NCBI GenBank assembly: GCA_013374385.1
Contig: QBUR01000135.1
Span: 1 to 6,906, forward strand
Length of the DNA: 6,906 bases
Direction: 5' to 3'
DNA from: Candidatus Methanocomedens sp.
GTDB taxonomy: Archaea > Halobacteriota > Methanosarcinia > Methanosarcinales > Methanocomedenaceae
The first letter of the stretch is position 1. Every line of letters starts with the position of its first letter. A program made the translations under genes and the position numbers. Under the pieces are notes generated by a model. It saw only the letters and a program-made list of their open reading frames with translations. It made no database searches and was not told where the DNA came from. Shown one piece after another: positions 6,267 through 6,906 of the stretch.

Positions 6267-6290
6267 ATGCGGGCAGTATTAATCCGCATT
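6266..6290. terminator. Hairpin between convergent stop codons
   Basis: AATGCGG (6266-6272) and CCGCATT (6284-6290) form a perfect 7-bp inverted repeat around an 11-nt loop. It spans the 12-bp gap between the ilvE TAA and the phosphoribosyltransferase TAA. The placement suggests a two-way transcript end or RNA 3'-end stabiliser. There is no long T-run, so termination efficiency is uncertain. Confidence 0.35.
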
Positions 6291-6906
6291 CCTGTAGACT
6301 ACTTTCCCTTGCTTGTCAATACTCTCAATCATTCGCTGCATTTCCATATCTTCAAGGATACTTCCCAGTTTCCCGATACTCATTGAAAGCTGGAAATCAT
6401 GCAACAACCGCTGCTGTATCTCCTCTGTTGTCTGCCATTCTTCACCTGCTATCCTTTTAATGAACCCTGACAGGTCCTCGAAAATGGCCCAGGGATAAAT
6501 GACCCAGCGCCATTTCACTATCCTGTGCGCATAGTAGTCAGGCACGAAGGATGAGCAGGTCTTATGCTGAAGCACGGCCGTCCGCACTTCAGAGGGATGG
6601 GAGTTACTGATATAATCAAGTGCCTCCAGCAGTGTATCTCCGGTATCGGTGATATCGTCCAGCAGCAGCACGCGCATATTGGATATGTCGGTGGACAGGC
6701 CGAACCGTATATGAGCCTGGTCATCAATGGTGGCTGCTACGCCCCAATGTTCCATTTTTATAGTGGTCAGGTCGCGGAACAGCAGGTAATCGCATACCAC
6801 CCGCGCAGGTACATAACCTCCCCTGCCGATGGCAACAATAATCTCAGGCTCAAACTTGGAAGTATATACCATGCGCGCCAGTTCACGAGACATTCCTGCC
6901 GCCTCG
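6279..6906 (-). CDS. Phosphoribosyltransferase with C-terminal winged-helix-like domain (probably 5'-partial)
   Basis: This is a type I phosphoribosyltransferase of the archaeal hypoxanthine/xanthine-like group. Numbered from the Met at 6893, it has EIIVAIGRGGYVPARVV (17-33) and the PRPP-binding loop VLLLDDITDTGDTL (75-88), where the two Asp and the TGDT turn bind the ribose and pyrophosphate. A tryptophan-rich WRWVIYPWAIFED (128-140) closes the enzyme domain. Residues about 150-204 look like a winged helix (helix, TTEEIQQRLL, helix, then a VVYRN wing strand). The reading frame stays open to the window edge, and relatives usually have some 15 more residues before this point, so the true start is probably outside. 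Alternatively the Met at 6893 could be used, since GAGG lies 8 nt before it. The base or nucleoside salvaged is not readable from sequence. A regulatory role for the winged helix is speculation. Confidence 0.8.
   Translation of the reverse strand, partial: EAAGMSRELARMVYTSKFEPEIIVAIGRGGYVPARVVCDYLLFRDLTTIKMEHWGVAATIDDQAHIRFGLSTDISNMRVLLLDDITDTGDTLLEALDYISNSHPSEVRTAVLQHKTCSSFVPDYYAHRIVKWRWVIYPWAIFEDLSGFIKRIAGEEWQTTEEIQQRLLHDFQLSMSIGKLGSILEDMEMQRMIESIDKQGKVVYRNAD

Overview
The window looks like euryarchaeal chromosome, most likely from the Methanosarcina-like methanogens or their anaerobic methane-oxidising (ANME-2/Methanoperedens-type) relatives. The evidence is a ferredoxin / geranylgeranyl reductase gene pair (archaeal ether-lipid saturation, arranged as in Methanosarcina acetivorans), archaeal-style TATA boxes, strong Shine-Dalgarno sites, and an ORF-less group II intron of a kind known from Methanosarcina. 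The genus assignment is inference.

Positions 1-970 (+ strand) hold no credible protein gene. They carry two related group II intron ribozymes in tandem. The left one (1 to about 240) is only the 3' part of a copy that starts outside the window, and its domain V is degraded. The right one (about 246-970) appears complete, at roughly 725 nt with no reverse transcriptase. It has a GTGCT 5' end, a 6-nt EBS1/IBS1 match that fits exactly at that boundary, a canonical 34-nt domain V and a domain VI with a candidate branch-point A. The right copy seems to sit immediately behind, or inside, the damaged tail of the left copy.

Positions 1019-3551 (- strand) form a tight three-gene operon with stop/start overlaps. 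Its order is a 56-residue 2[4Fe-4S] ferredoxin starting at TTG, then geranylgeranyl reductase, then a class II fructose-bisphosphate aldolase-family protein. The ferredoxin is short and easily missed. Ferredoxin and reductase together saturate archaeal lipid chains. The aldolase may link the operon to triose phosphate, the source of the lipid glycerol backbone (inference).

Positions 3691-4971 (- strand) encode diaminopimelate decarboxylase (LysA, last step of lysine synthesis). A 227-bp divergent promoter region separates it from ilvE (5199-6266, + strand), a branched-chain aminotransferase. The window closes with a convergent phosphoribosyltransferase carrying a C-terminal winged-helix-like domain (6279 to the edge, - strand, probably 5'-partial). 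A small hairpin lies between the two convergent stop codons.

The protein genes are ordinary core metabolism. The unusual part is the tandem or nested intron region. All intron boundaries and structures here were worked out by eye, without folding software or database searches.
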